Shown piece after piece: positions 53,137 through 62,184 of a stretch of DNA of 64,000 nucleotides. Location of the stretch: contig CALBKH010000036.1 in NCBI GenBank assembly GCA_937892955.1, positions 1 through 64,000 of the forward strand. The letters run 5' to 3'. How positions within the stretch are numbered: the first letter of the stretch is position 1; each line of letters starts with the position of its first letter. The stretch is from an uncultured Alphaproteobacteria bacterium (GTDB taxonomy: Bacteria > Pseudomonadota > Alphaproteobacteria > Rhizobiales > Ancalomicrobiaceae). The notes below the pieces were generated by a model. It was not told where the DNA came from. It did not search any database and saw only the letters and a program-made list of their open reading frames with translations. The position numbers and the translations under genes were made by a program.

Positions 53137-55665
53137 TTACCCGCCGCGCGGCCGGAGCCTCGTCGCTGTGCGAATGTCTTGGGCCATCGCGTTGCTCGCC
53201 TGAAGCCACTGGCGCATTTCCTGGAAGACCGGTCTGCTCCCCTCTGGGTCCTCCAGAGTCATAAGAACGGCAAACGGCACGCCTTCGGCAGGGAATTGGG
53301 CTTCAGCGCGAACGAGGCTTGTCACTTCCAGCCGCCATTGCGGTGACGTTCCATTCTCGTCGAACGTTGTTTCATACTGCTTGGCCGGCCACCATTTCAG
53401 ACCATGGTCAATCAATGCCTTCTCGGGTATCGCAAGGCTGGTCGACTTCGGCAGGTAGCGGGCCGCAATTTGGTTGGTGAAGCGGACGCTGCCATCGGAG
53501 GCCGGCTCCGCCTGACGCTGCTTGAGCGAGGCTTCGAGATTGACGCGCACGAACTCGGCACCGAAGGCGGGATCGAGCGGGGGCGCATAGACGAGTGTGA
53601 TCCTGGCACGGCCGAAGCAGCGCCCATCCGTCACAAGGCTCTGCGGCCATGTGAACGGAAACCGGAGGATGACCGGCTTCTTCTCGCCGATGCTGAGACG
53701 ACTCTGGAACAGCAATGTAATCTGATGGTCGTCCGTTTCCATCATCGTGCTGACGGCCTGCGGTTTGCCAAAACCAACGAATTGACGGCCGATTTCCTTG
53801 AGCCCGCGCTTCGTCAGAGGTGCCGGCACTGCCGTATGGTGCAAGAGCATGGCCCGTAGTGCTTCGACCGACAGACCGCCCTCAGTCGCAGTATCAAGGC
53901 CGGCCAGTGTGCGCGCGACGAGCGGCGCAGCGAAACTGGTACCAACGACGTTCTGCTTTTCGCCCGTGAGTGACAACGACGAGAGTCCTGTCGGCTTTCC
54001 CGGGCCACTTCCTCCCGTGCCGCCATAGCACGCGACGTCCGGCTTCACGCCAACCTGGAGGCCGGGACCTCGCGTCGTATAGACGGTTGGGGCATCCGCA
54101 ATCTGATCTGTATTCGGCGGATTGAGTGCCCCGACAGCAATCGACCTGACGCTCTCGGCAGGCTTGAAGATCGTATCGGGCGACGTACGCGACGCAAAAT
54201 AGTTGATCACGTCGATCGGCCGCTTCTGCCATGGCGAGCGGGCCTGGGCGGGAGGCAGATTGCCAGCGGAATTGACGAAGATCACCCCATAGGTATCCGC
54301 AATCTGATCGAGCCGGGACGCATAGATACTGTACCGGTGCCGGTCGACGGGCGAGACCGCATTGATGGAGAGATTGAAGATTCTGACGCCGCGCTCAGTT
54401 TTCGCTTCGGCGACCGCCTGCTCGATCTCCTCCAGGAAATCGGAAAAGCCACGGCGATAGCGCGCCATGAAGGGCCCGCTCGGATAGAGCGGGATATCGT
54501 AGAGATGACAGCCATTCGCTTCCGGCGCGATGGCGTTGCCGTTGAGGGCTTGGCCGATGGTCAGTAGCCCGGCGACATTCGTCCCATGCACCGCATCATA
54601 ATCACCTGGCGAAAGATAATCGAACCGGCCGGCGACCCAATCGTCGAGAACCGGCGCGACGCCGGAGTCGATGACACCCACGATCGGGTAGGTGGACTGG
54701 TTCTGAGGAGCGGGGATGGTGATCGGTCCTGTTGCGGCGACAGCACCGGACATTGAACGATCATCCGTCAGTTCGAGCAGAACAGGCGGAAGGATCGCGC
54801 GCACCAGAGGATGCTTCTGGAGCGCATTCAGGGCGGCTTCGTGCCGCTCGGGATTGCGATCCATGAAAGATAAGCTGATGTCATGGCCGGAATCGCTTCC
54901 CGCCACGCCGGTCCGATTGTCGATCAGGGCTTCGACCGGCTGCGTCGTCAACTGCACTTCCAGGACAGGGGTCCGCCCCAACTCGAAGGCGAGATAGCTG
55001 CGCGCACCCAACCCCAGCGACAGAAGCAACCGCTCAATCGATCGCCGCAAGGCGATGCGTCCGAGCGGATCATCGGCGATCACTCTTTCGGACGGCGTCT
55101 CGAAGAGCTCCACCTGATAACCGGAGACCACGCGGGGATCGTCGAAAGCGGCGAGGGCCACCGCTGTCGAGAAGGAGCGCTTCTGCTCCGCCGGTGCGAT
55201 CTCGATCGTTTCGATTGCCCCCACCTCTGCACGTGCGATGGTCGGTGCCTTGTACGGCTCGTTGTCCACCCGCCGGTGTTTGATTTCGACTGATGCCTCG
55301 GCCTGCCCGATCCGCTGACGCAGCGCCTTCAAATAGATCAGAGGCGCCCGGAAATAGAGCGTTCCGACCGCGTCAGCTCCCACGCATGGGAACTGGTCGG
55401 ACTTAAACAGCCACCAGACGGGCCGATAGGACTTCGCCAGCGCCTCGTTGCGCATTTGGACTTTGAGATAGGCGGCCGGACCGTAGGGGCTCTTGCGAAT
55501 TTCGTCGATGATCCCGTCGATCGTGGCCAAGAGCGAATCCCGGTGTGCGACGAACGCTTTGTCGGCTCCATCGAAGAAGTCCTTGTTCCGCGGAGGCTGC
55601 CCGGGGTCGGGCGCCTGATGGAAGTCGCGGTCGTTCAGGATGATCTGGACGGGATTATTGGGCAT
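53137..55665 (-). CDS. ietS: IetS-like subtilisin (S8) family serine protease
   Basis: 842 residues with no signal peptide, so cytoplasmic. Residues 1-320 are an unassigned N-domain; the S8 domain shows Asp333 (VGVIDSGV), His360 (HGTNVAG), oxyanion Asn467 (NSAGN) and Ser577 (GTSFAAP), a complete set. A C-terminal beta-rich domain (about 640-842) follows. Its start overlaps the AAA ATPase gene by 11 bases. This pairing is IetAS, first described as a stability system on an Agrobacterium Ti plasmid and later listed among antiphage systems. The ATPase is thought to control or antagonise the protease. Confidence 0.87.
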   Translation of the reverse strand: MPNNPVQIILNDRDFHQAPDPGQPPRNKDFFDGADKAFVAHRDSLLATIDGIIDEIRKSPYGPAAYLKVQMRNEALAKSYRPVWWLFKSDQFPCVGADAVGTLYFRAPLIYLKALRQRIGQAEASVEIKHRRVDNEPYKAPTIARAEVGAIETIEIAPAEQKRSFSTAVALAAFDDPRVVSGYQVELFETPSERVIADDPLGRIALRRSIERLLLSLGLGARSYLAFELGRTPVLEVQLTTQPVEALIDNRTGVAGSDSGHDISLSFMDRNPERHEAALNALQKHPLVRAILPPVLLELTDDRSMSGAVAATGPITIPAPQNQSTYPIVGVIDSGVAPVLDDWVAGRFDYLSPGDYDAVHGTNVAGLLTIGQALNGNAIAPEANGCHLYDIPLYPSGPFMARYRRGFSDFLEEIEQAVAEAKTERGVRIFNLSINAVSPVDRHRYSIYASRLDQIADTYGVIFVNSAGNLPPAQARSPWQKRPIDVINYFASRTSPDTIFKPAESVRSIAVGALNPPNTDQIADAPTVYTTRGPGLQVGVKPDVACYGGTGGSGPGKPTGLSSLSLTGEKQNVVGTSFAAPLVARTLAGLDTATEGGLSVEALRAMLLHHTAVPAPLTKRGLKEIGRQFVGFGKPQAVSTMMETDDHQITLLFQSRLSIGEKKPVILRFPFTWPQSLVTDGRCFGRARITLVYAPPLDPAFGAEFVRVNLEASLKQRQAEPASDGSVRFTNQIAARYLPKSTSLAIPEKALIDHGLKWWPAKQYETTFDENGTSPQWRLEVTSLVRAEAQFPAEGVPFAVLMTLEDPEGSRPVFQEMRQWLQASNAMAQDIRTATRLRPRGG

Positions 55666-56863
55666 GCGACGCCTCCAGGAGCTGCAAATGCCGCTTCGCC
55701 TTCTTCAGGTCGCTCACCCGGGACTGAACGTAGCCGGTCGCCTCACCGATTTCGGTTTGCTTGATCGAGAAGGTAGGGTCATTGGCGATCAGGCTCACGA
55801 ACGCCTCCTGATCGGCGGCAAGAACCCGGGCGGGAACATGATCCTGCCGCGGCGTGCGGGCCAGGACCGCACTCAATGCACGGAATAATCCCGGACCGTC
55901 ATGGGATTCGCTGCTGAGCGCCAACGTCCGCTTCGCGGCTGTGCAAATGCGCTCGATATCGGCTCCGGTGCGTCCGGCCAGACAATAGGAGAACACCCTC
56001 AACGTCGATATGGGCGCGTCGATCGGCTGCAGGAAGCGGGCGATCAGACTTTCCCGGGCGCTTTCGTCCGGCTCGCCCAACTGAAGATGCGTCTCGAAAC
56101 GACGCCAGACGGCGGGGTCGAGGAGCCGGTCATGGTTCGTGATGGCGATCGTGATGCCGAAGCCGCGCCGTAGATCGAGATTCTGCAGCAGAGTGTTCAC
56201 CACGCGCTTGATCTCGCCGATCTCCTGCGGGTCGTCCCGGAGCTTTGCCAATGCGTCAAACTCGTCCAGCAGCAGAACGCTGGCGTAGCGGTTGGCGAAG
56301 TCGAAGAGGTTCGCGATGTTGCGGGCGGTCGTTCCCAGGAATGACGATATCAGACCGTCGATACGTGCCGTGACCAGGGGCAGCCCCAGCCGTGCAGCGA
56401 TGTAATGTGCAGTGAGCGTCTTGCCCGAACCGGGTGGCCCGTAAATCAGCAGCGAGCGCGTCGGCGCCACGCCGACCGCCTGCAGCGCGGCCTCGCTAGT
56501 CCATTCCTGCAGCAATCCCTCCACCGACTGCGAAACACCAGCCGGATAGACGGGGGCCCGCCCGTTCCGGCCCGGAAACTCGATCGAGCACAGCCGGGCG
56601 CCGGTTTCCCGGTCGATCGGCGGGTTGATGCCCGGCTCAAGATATTCACCGGCGATCTGGCTGCGCGACATCTCGACCCGGCTGGGAGCCAGATCCTGCG
56701 TATCGCGCGCAGCCGCACGCAATCGCTCCAGAGTGGCAGCCTCTTTCGTGTTGCCCGCCTTCTCGAGGCGTTCGCGAAGGCGGAGCACCTGCGCGTCCAG
56801 AGCCTCGCGGTCTCCGGCTAGGCCGGCCCGAATGATGCTCTGAATGACTGCAAAGTGCTCCAT
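55655..56863 (-). CDS. ietA: IetA-like AAA ATPase
   Basis: 402 residues. N-terminal helical region (1-60), AAA core with Walker A GPPGSGKT (142-149) and Walker B LLLDEFDAL (197-205), arginine in WRRFE, and a C-terminal tail about 350-402 (IKQTEIGEATGYVQSRVSDLKKA) resembling an HTH. The start is placed at MEHFAVIQ behind AGGGAAT. It is the first gene of the ietA-ietS pair and would supply the ATP-dependent regulatory or targeting function. Confidence 0.87.
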   Translation of the reverse strand: MEHFAVIQSIIRAGLAGDREALDAQVLRLRERLEKAGNTKEAATLERLRAAARDTQDLAPSRVEMSRSQIAGEYLEPGINPPIDRETGARLCSIEFPGRNGRAPVYPAGVSQSVEGLLQEWTSEAALQAVGVAPTRSLLIYGPPGSGKTLTAHYIAARLGLPLVTARIDGLISSFLGTTARNIANLFDFANRYASVLLLDEFDALAKLRDDPQEIGEIKRVVNTLLQNLDLRRGFGITIAITNHDRLLDPAVWRRFETHLQLGEPDESARESLIARFLQPIDAPISTLRVFSYCLAGRTGADIERICTAAKRTLALSSESHDGPGLFRALSAVLARTPRQDHVPARVLAADQEAFVSLIANDPTFSIKQTEIGEATGYVQSRVSDLKKAKRHLQLLEASHAQ

Positions 56864-57435
56864 ATCGGCTAATTCCCTATTGATATCGACTTTTTTCGAT
56901 GATGATCGATAGTAAGGCGATTTGTCAAGACGTGTACTTGCCAAATATCGTCTCAATCTCGAATCGTATCGCCTCAAGGCACATCGGAATCGCGCCGGCG
57001 CCGCGCCGAAAGCGGAAGCCGGCATCACGGCCTCGGCCTGCCGCACGGTTGGCCGACTGGATCGCACCGATCTGTCCACCGATCTCGCTCGTTGCAAGCG
57101 CCGTCTGGCTGTTCGTGCACGGCCGAGACGATCGTGCGATGGCTCACCCAACACCATCCAGAATACCGAAGCGAGTTCGAAGCAATGGCCGGCACAGAGA
57201 GCTTCACCGACGGAAAACTCGCCGCCAAGTAACGCTTCAGAAAGCGGATCTGGAATCGGTAAGAGGTACTTATCGGATGTTCTGTACCTTTATAGAGAAG
57301 GGTGCCGTTTTCACCGCCTGCAGCCCGGAAAATGGCGCTCGGCAGACGTCAGCTGGGCGTCAGGCGCCGCCGCGAGTGTGTAGATTCCGGTGATCCCGGC
57401 CCCGGTCAGGCGCGCCATTGCTGAGAAAGACCCAA
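56864..57435. other. Intergenic region with palindromic motif
   Basis: 572 bases between the divergent ietA and unknown 401-residue genes. No intact gene is supported; a minus-strand stretch around 57025-57228 hints at decayed coding sequence, without a recognisable family. It includes the promoter of ietA and the second copy of the TAAGAGGTACTTATCG motif. Confidence 0.5.
57259..57274. repeat. Second copy of TAAGAGGTACTTATCG motif
   Basis: Identical over 16 bases to the centre of the inverted repeat at 48913-48945, while the outer arms differ (here CGGTAAG and CTTATCG, one G-T mismatch). It lies 162 bases before the 401-residue gene. Two identical palindromic cores 8.3 kb apart in intergenic DNA suggest a shared regulator or recombination site. 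Confidence 0.6.
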
Positions 57436-58641
57436 ATGGCCTTCGATGCCGACGCTTTGCATCCGATGCGCTTCCTGCGCCAGTTCCCCGAGGCGAAGGC
57501 GGTCATCCGCCGAGAGGTCAACCACTGCCATAACGGGCTGATGAGCGGCGAGGCCTTCCGGCGCGTCGCGAATGCCGGCATGACCGCCTACAATCAGGCG
57601 CTAGACAAGCTCCCTTTCGAGAAGCGGCCGGCGACAACCGACGTGGCCGTCGCGGCGATTAGCACGGCCGCGCACATCGTCGCGTTCGCGGCTGGCGGCC
57701 GCAATTCGATCTTGCTCCCGGCAGAGATCGTCGCGCTTCTGGGGCGAACCGAACTCGGCGATATCCGACTCGCCGACATGTGCCTGCCGTTCCGCTGCTT
57801 CTATCTCGGCTTCGCCGGCGGGCTGGAGGTCGGTCTTCCCGGCGCGCCGAACGTCATCGATGGCGCCTATGTCGAGAGCTTTACGCGCGGTCCCGAAGAA
57901 ACCTCCGCGCCCAACTTGTCCTTCTACATCACCAGCCGACGAACCGACGGACCACATCGCGGTCCTGCCGCATGGATCCTCGGCCACGAACCGCACTTCT
58001 TTGCCCCTTTGACGCTCAACTCACCGGACGACACGTTGCAGGACGCGCTGGATCGGGCGATCTCGGCCAATGATGTCGGTCTGCGCCCAGATCCCGACGC
58101 CCTGGCGCGTCTTCGGCAGGGGGTGGAGGAGGCTCGCAACGACGGCTTTCCCGTAGGCCTGCCGGCACTCTCGGGCTACGAGCGCGATGCGCTCTACAAT
58201 CAGGCGGCCTATCCCACCGCCCGCAATGTGCTCGCCCTGCTCTGTAACGCGTTGTGCCTGCTGTCGACCGAACCCGCACTCGGCGCGCCGGAATGGCCGA
58301 AGCAGGCGCCGGCCTCGCTCGTCAATGTGGTGGAAAATGCCACGACACTGAAGCGTCGACGGACTGCCACAGGCCGTCTCGCCGAAGATGGCTATTTCTC
58401 CGTCCGCCGACTCGACTTCCGTGTCGGCATGTCTGAAAGCCGCGCCGACGAGGCTGCCGATCCGAACCTGTCGGGACGCGAAGTCGCCGCGCATTGGCGA
58501 CGCGGCCACTGGCGACGCCAGCCGCATGGTCCGGGTCTCACCGAACGCCGCTTGATCTGGATCCGCCCGATCCTGGTGCGTCAGGACCGTGGCGAGCCGG
58601 CCGTTGGTCACCTCTACGCGGTGACGGAGCAAGACCGATGA
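57436..58641 (+). CDS. Uncharacterised 401-residue protein
   Basis: I do not recognise the family. From ATG (a TTG six codons upstream is possible) it has an alpha-helical N-terminal half with several hydrophobic stretches (e.g. AAISTAAHIVAFAAGG near 75) but no clear signal or membrane domain. Residues about 350-390 carry HWRRGHWRRQPHGPG followed by RRLIWIRPILV, a motif I have seen at the ends of various phage- and plasmid-borne proteins of unknown role. Its stop overlaps the start of a recombinase pseudogene by ATGA, so the two were translated together; it may have been an accessory or target protein of that recombinase. Confidence 0.7.
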   Translation: MAFDADALHPMRFLRQFPEAKAVIRREVNHCHNGLMSGEAFRRVANAGMTAYNQALDKLPFEKRPATTDVAVAAISTAAHIVAFAAGGRNSILLPAEIVALLGRTELGDIRLADMCLPFRCFYLGFAGGLEVGLPGAPNVIDGAYVESFTRGPEETSAPNLSFYITSRRTDGPHRGPAAWILGHEPHFFAPLTLNSPDDTLQDALDRAISANDVGLRPDPDALARLRQGVEEARNDGFPVGLPALSGYERDALYNQAAYPTARNVLALLCNALCLLSTEPALGAPEWPKQAPASLVNVVENATTLKRRRTATGRLAEDGYFSVRRLDFRVGMSESRADEAADPNLSGREVAAHWRRGHWRRQPHGPGLTERRLIWIRPILVRQDRGEPAVGHLYAVTEQDR

Positions 58642-59696
58642 ACGCTGACGAGAGCCAGCACACAGCCATCACGGTGAGCGCGCGCCCTGACGAACACCCC
58701 TCCCCTGCCCTGCCCACCCACCTCGAACGCCTCGATGATCGCGCCCGCGGCTATGCCGAGGCGACCAGTTCCGCCAACACCCGCCGCGCCTATGCTTCCG
58801 ACTAGAAGCACTTCGCCGGCTGGTGTCTCCGTAGGATCTGGACGCCTTCGTTCCCGACCCGCAGATAGTCGGCCTCCACATCACTGCCTGTGCCTCCGGC
58901 GAAGGCGGCCGCAGCCCCGACAGAGTGTCGACCATCGAACAGCGGCCGTCGGCGCCCTCCTGGACCTTCGCCCAACACGGCACGGTCCTCGCCCACAAGG
59001 ACAGTCCCATCGCCACCGAGCTCGCTCGCCGGTATCCGCAACACCCAGACCGCACCGCCGCGGCAGAAGGAAGCCATTCTGCCCGAGGATCTGATCGCCA
59101 TACTGGAGGTGCTCGACCGCGGCTCGGTGCGGGGCCTGCGCGACCAGGCGATGCTGCTTGTCGGTTTCGCCGGCGGTCTCCGTTGCTCGGAGATCGTCGG
59201 CCTCGACCTCGTTCGAGATCAGACCCAGGACGGTCGCGGCTGGGTCGAGATCCTCGATAAGGGGCTGGTGGTGACGCTGTGCGGCAAGACCGGATGGCGT
59301 GAGGTCGAGATCGGCCGCGGCTCGTCGGACGCCACCTGCCCGGTCGTCACGCTCGAGACCTGGCTGAAGTTCGCCCGGCTAGTCCACGGGCCGATCTTCC
59401 GCCGTGTCACCGGATCGGGAAAGACCATCGACCCCGGCCGGCTCAACGACCGCGAGGTCGCACGCTTGGTCACGCGCATGGCGCTCGCCACCGGGGTGCG
59501 AGGTGATCTGACGGCAGGATAACGTCGCGAGGCCTTCGCCAACTATTTGCTGCGCGCTGGCCTCGCCTCCTCGGTCAAGGTCGACGAGCGCTTCGTCCAG
59601 AAGCAACTCGGCCACGCCTCGGCGAAGATGACGCGGCGCTATCAGCGTCGGCGCGACCGGTTCCGGGTCAACCTCACCAAGGCCGCAGGGCTGTAG
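58638..59696 (+). pseudogene. Decayed tyrosine recombinase
   Basis: A tyrosine recombinase coupled to the upstream gene and now broken. The first 55 codons end at TAG (58803-58805) where SD-W-KHFAGWC would be expected (TGG to TAG); sequence then continues in other frames, through GLHITACASGEG, then shifts again to LPEDLIAILEVLDRG and LLVGFAGGLRCSEI (catalytic Arg box), and meets a TAA at 59521-59523 before the C-terminal box FVQKQLGHASAKMTRRYQRR. At least two nonsense changes and two frameshifts are present. It is related to, but distinct from, the intact recombinase at 46.7 kb. Confidence 0.85.
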
Positions 59697-59888
59697 AAGG
59701 ATGCCGATCCGACATGTGGCGGGAATCGAGCCGGCGTTGCGTTCGGCTCGACGCCGACGAGAAGAACTGGGAACAATTTCACGGTCATGGCCAACCGAAA
59801 GTTCGAGACAGTTCCGCCCGATCTGGCGGCTCGCCCAGAACCTGCATATCATCGAGCAGAAATCGAGGGCTGTGCCGGACGTTTCAGT

Positions 59889-61799
59889 ATGACCGAGGAA
59901 CCGATCAATACCAGAAGCCATGACAAAGCTAGATCGCCCACCCCGATACGGCTGGGTCAGCTCTTCGAATGCTACGAAATCGGGATCGGTCCCTACGCCG
60001 AAGACGCAGAAGGGCACCTTCGTCATGTCGATGACGTGCCGTCCGGACTTGCCTGCAAATGCAAGTGCCCCGGATGTGAGCGGGACGTCGTTGCTAAGAA
60101 GGGAATGCGAGCGCATCACTTCGCGCACCGGGCACAAAGCAATGGCCAGACCTGCACATCGCCCGGCGAAACTGCTCTGCACAAATTCGCAAAACAAGTT
60201 TTAGACCAATACCTTGAGATCACCCTGCCTGCCCTGATCGAACGGCAGGACGATGACACCGAGACCGTGATCGATACCGGCCGCTGGCTGTTTGACAGTG
60301 CCGAGCTCGAAAAGCGGGAAGGAGAAATCATTCCGGACGTCGTCCTCCATCTGGAAAAGCGCCGCCTCATAATCGAGTTCATGGTCACGCATTCATGTGA
60401 TGAAAGAAAGATCGCCCGTATACGCGAATTAGATGTGGGAGCAATCGAGATCGATCTGTCGTCCTACCGAAATCATACACTCGACGACATCATCGAACCG
60501 ATATTGCACGAGGCTCCCAGAGCTTGGCTGCACAACCCGAAAGCGCAGAGCGCCAGAGATCGGCTTCTCGCGAGAGCAGAGCGGCGAGCCGCAGAACGAA
60601 GGGACTTCATCTCGAGAACAGGCAAAGCCTATCGGCATCGGCTGCCGTCGAAGGCTCCAGGAATCGGCGCATGGGAAAAAGCGGCCCGTCTCGACGGCCT
60701 CGGAGAGCTCATCAACCTGCCTGTCAATGGAACCGGCTGTTTTTCGGCCCCTGTCGCCGAATGGCAGGCCGCAATCCTTCTGACACTCGTGAAGGATTCG
60801 CCGGAGCCGTTCAGAACCCGCACCGGTCTGGAAACCCTCAGATCGCAAAATTGGCTCGATCTACAATTCGACGCCCTGCAAGATGATCTCGTCGATGAAA
60901 TCAAGAAGGTAGCCGAGACATTCGACACCCCTCTCAATGCCGTGGCCAATTATTTGAATAAACTGTCGAGTAGCGGATACGTTCATTCTGCCCGAGCCGA
61001 AATTTGGAATCCCGCTCATGCGCTGCTCACAAAAGTCGAAGAAGCACGTGAACTGCGGCAACGCCCATTACGAAGGCGCGACGAGGCCAGACTCATCGTC
61101 GATGAGATACTTCGAGACCTTCCTTCAGGCGAGGCCATCTCTTTCGACTTCGGGCAGTGGTGGTTGCGTAAACTGCCGAACCACCCCTACTCGCCGCAAG
61201 CAGCGGCTGAATTCGTCGACGATCATTGGAAGTCATTCAAGAACAGCCTGTCGAAGGTACAAACGAATATACGGTTTCATGCTCACGAGAGCACCGACCT
61301 CATGGGGCTCCCTCTTGTACTAATGCTCAGGGACGCATTGGATCGAAAGCAGAAGGAGGTCGAGGATCGAGAACGCGCGGAACAGGCGAGGCAGGAGGAA
61401 GCTCGCGCCAAACGGATCTCCAGCCTTCGAAGCAGAGCCATCGACGAGCTTGGATTGGCAGCCACCAACTGGCTGACGACACCGAACCCGCAGCTCGATG
61501 GTAGAACGCCGTTGGATGCGGCGTCCGATGAAGACGGTCGCAATCGGGCCGGCCGCGCACTGGGCGGGCGCGTGCGCGAACTCGAAGCCGAGGAGCACGC
61601 ACGGAAGATCAGGGACAAGGCCCTTCAGACACTACGAAACGCTGCTCGGGAGAAATATTACGGGGAAAATCTTGCGATACTTTGGCTGACGACCAGCCGA
61701 ACAGAGTTGGGAGGGAAATCGCCCGAGGAATATACGATCGATGACGCAACCTGCCGAAAATGCATGGCATATTTGCCGAGCAAGAAATCGAAACGTTGA
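59889..61799 (+). CDS. CoiA-like nuclease candidate with tandem DUF2384-like C-terminal motifs
   Basis: 636 residues from this ATG (an upstream ATG at 59787 would add 34 residues of unconvincing sequence; neither has a good ribosome site). Residues 50-80 form a zinc-ribbon-like CKCKCPGCERD plus HHFAH, as in competence protein CoiA. Residues 145-190 look like a PD-(D/E)xK-type nuclease core: IIPDVVLHL (Asp150), LIIEFMVTH (Glu163), DERKIARI (Lys174), AIEIDLSS. A long helical middle follows. The C-terminal part has two motifs like the MbcA/ParS/Xre toxin-binding domain: WLTTPNPQLDGRTPLDAA near 528 and WLTTSRTELGGKSPEEY near 597. A nuclease fused to these is unusual. Confidence 0.72.
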   Translation: MTEEPINTRSHDKARSPTPIRLGQLFECYEIGIGPYAEDAEGHLRHVDDVPSGLACKCKCPGCERDVVAKKGMRAHHFAHRAQSNGQTCTSPGETALHKFAKQVLDQYLEITLPALIERQDDDTETVIDTGRWLFDSAELEKREGEIIPDVVLHLEKRRLIIEFMVTHSCDERKIARIRELDVGAIEIDLSSYRNHTLDDIIEPILHEAPRAWLHNPKAQSARDRLLARAERRAAERRDFISRTGKAYRHRLPSKAPGIGAWEKAARLDGLGELINLPVNGTGCFSAPVAEWQAAILLTLVKDSPEPFRTRTGLETLRSQNWLDLQFDALQDDLVDEIKKVAETFDTPLNAVANYLNKLSSSGYVHSARAEIWNPAHALLTKVEEARELRQRPLRRRDEARLIVDEILRDLPSGEAISFDFGQWWLRKLPNHPYSPQAAAEFVDDHWKSFKNSLSKVQTNIRFHAHESTDLMGLPLVLMLRDALDRKQKEVEDRERAEQARQEEARAKRISSLRSRAIDELGLAATNWLTTPNPQLDGRTPLDAASDEDGRNRAGRALGGRVRELEAEEHARKIRDKALQTLRNAAREKYYGENLAILWLTTSRTELGGKSPEEYTIDDATCRKCMAYLPSKKSKR

Positions 61800-61836
61800 T
61801 CCCTCGAAGACCAACCGATTAGGATAATGTGCCCCT

Positions 61837-62162
61837 ATGACCGAGCGAAATTCTAATGAAGTCCAGGTCGTGAGACGACTTATGGGCGATCTCTAGGCAT
61901 TGTAAATCCTGCGTACCCTTCAGGATTTGCCTAGTTTCAATTACAACGACTCGCTCATTGCCTACTTCTTGGGTTCGCTCGCGCTGTCGGGAACCGCACC
62001 CGAAATCCACGAAGCCGTGAATAGTCTCAAGCGCCTCGGCCTCATTACCATCGAACGGACCGATCCTCTCGTGGTCTTCACGCTCTCGCAGAAAGGCAAC
62101 GACGCTGGGAAAGGCCTTCATCGTGGTCGAGGCCTTTGGTTCGAGTCCCCGACGAAGGGCCA
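61837..62162 (+). pseudogene. Remnant of a Mu-like phage winged-helix protein
   Basis: Read from ATG in one frame it gives MTERNSNEVQVVRRLMGDL, then TAG (61894) and TAA (61903), then ILRTLQDLPSFNYNDSLI and VNSLKRLGLITIER, FTLSQKGNDAG, before what looks like a frameshift. Order and motifs resemble the VpaChn25_0724 family of short ArsR-like proteins in Mu-like prophages. It is disabled by the stops. The assignment rests on pattern recall and is tentative. Confidence 0.45.
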
Positions 62163-62184
62163 CCACCGTTATCCGGTCGACCGA

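Noticed and set aside
57025..57228. Minus-strand frame between ietA and the 401-residue gene
   Set aside because: Looks faintly protein-like but has no start signal or family match; possibly a relic and not supportable as a gene.
62138..62150. GGTTCGAGTCCCC resembling a tRNA T-loop
   Set aside because: The T-stem does not pair over five bases and no acceptor, D or anticodon arms are found around it; it lies in the decayed phage gene.
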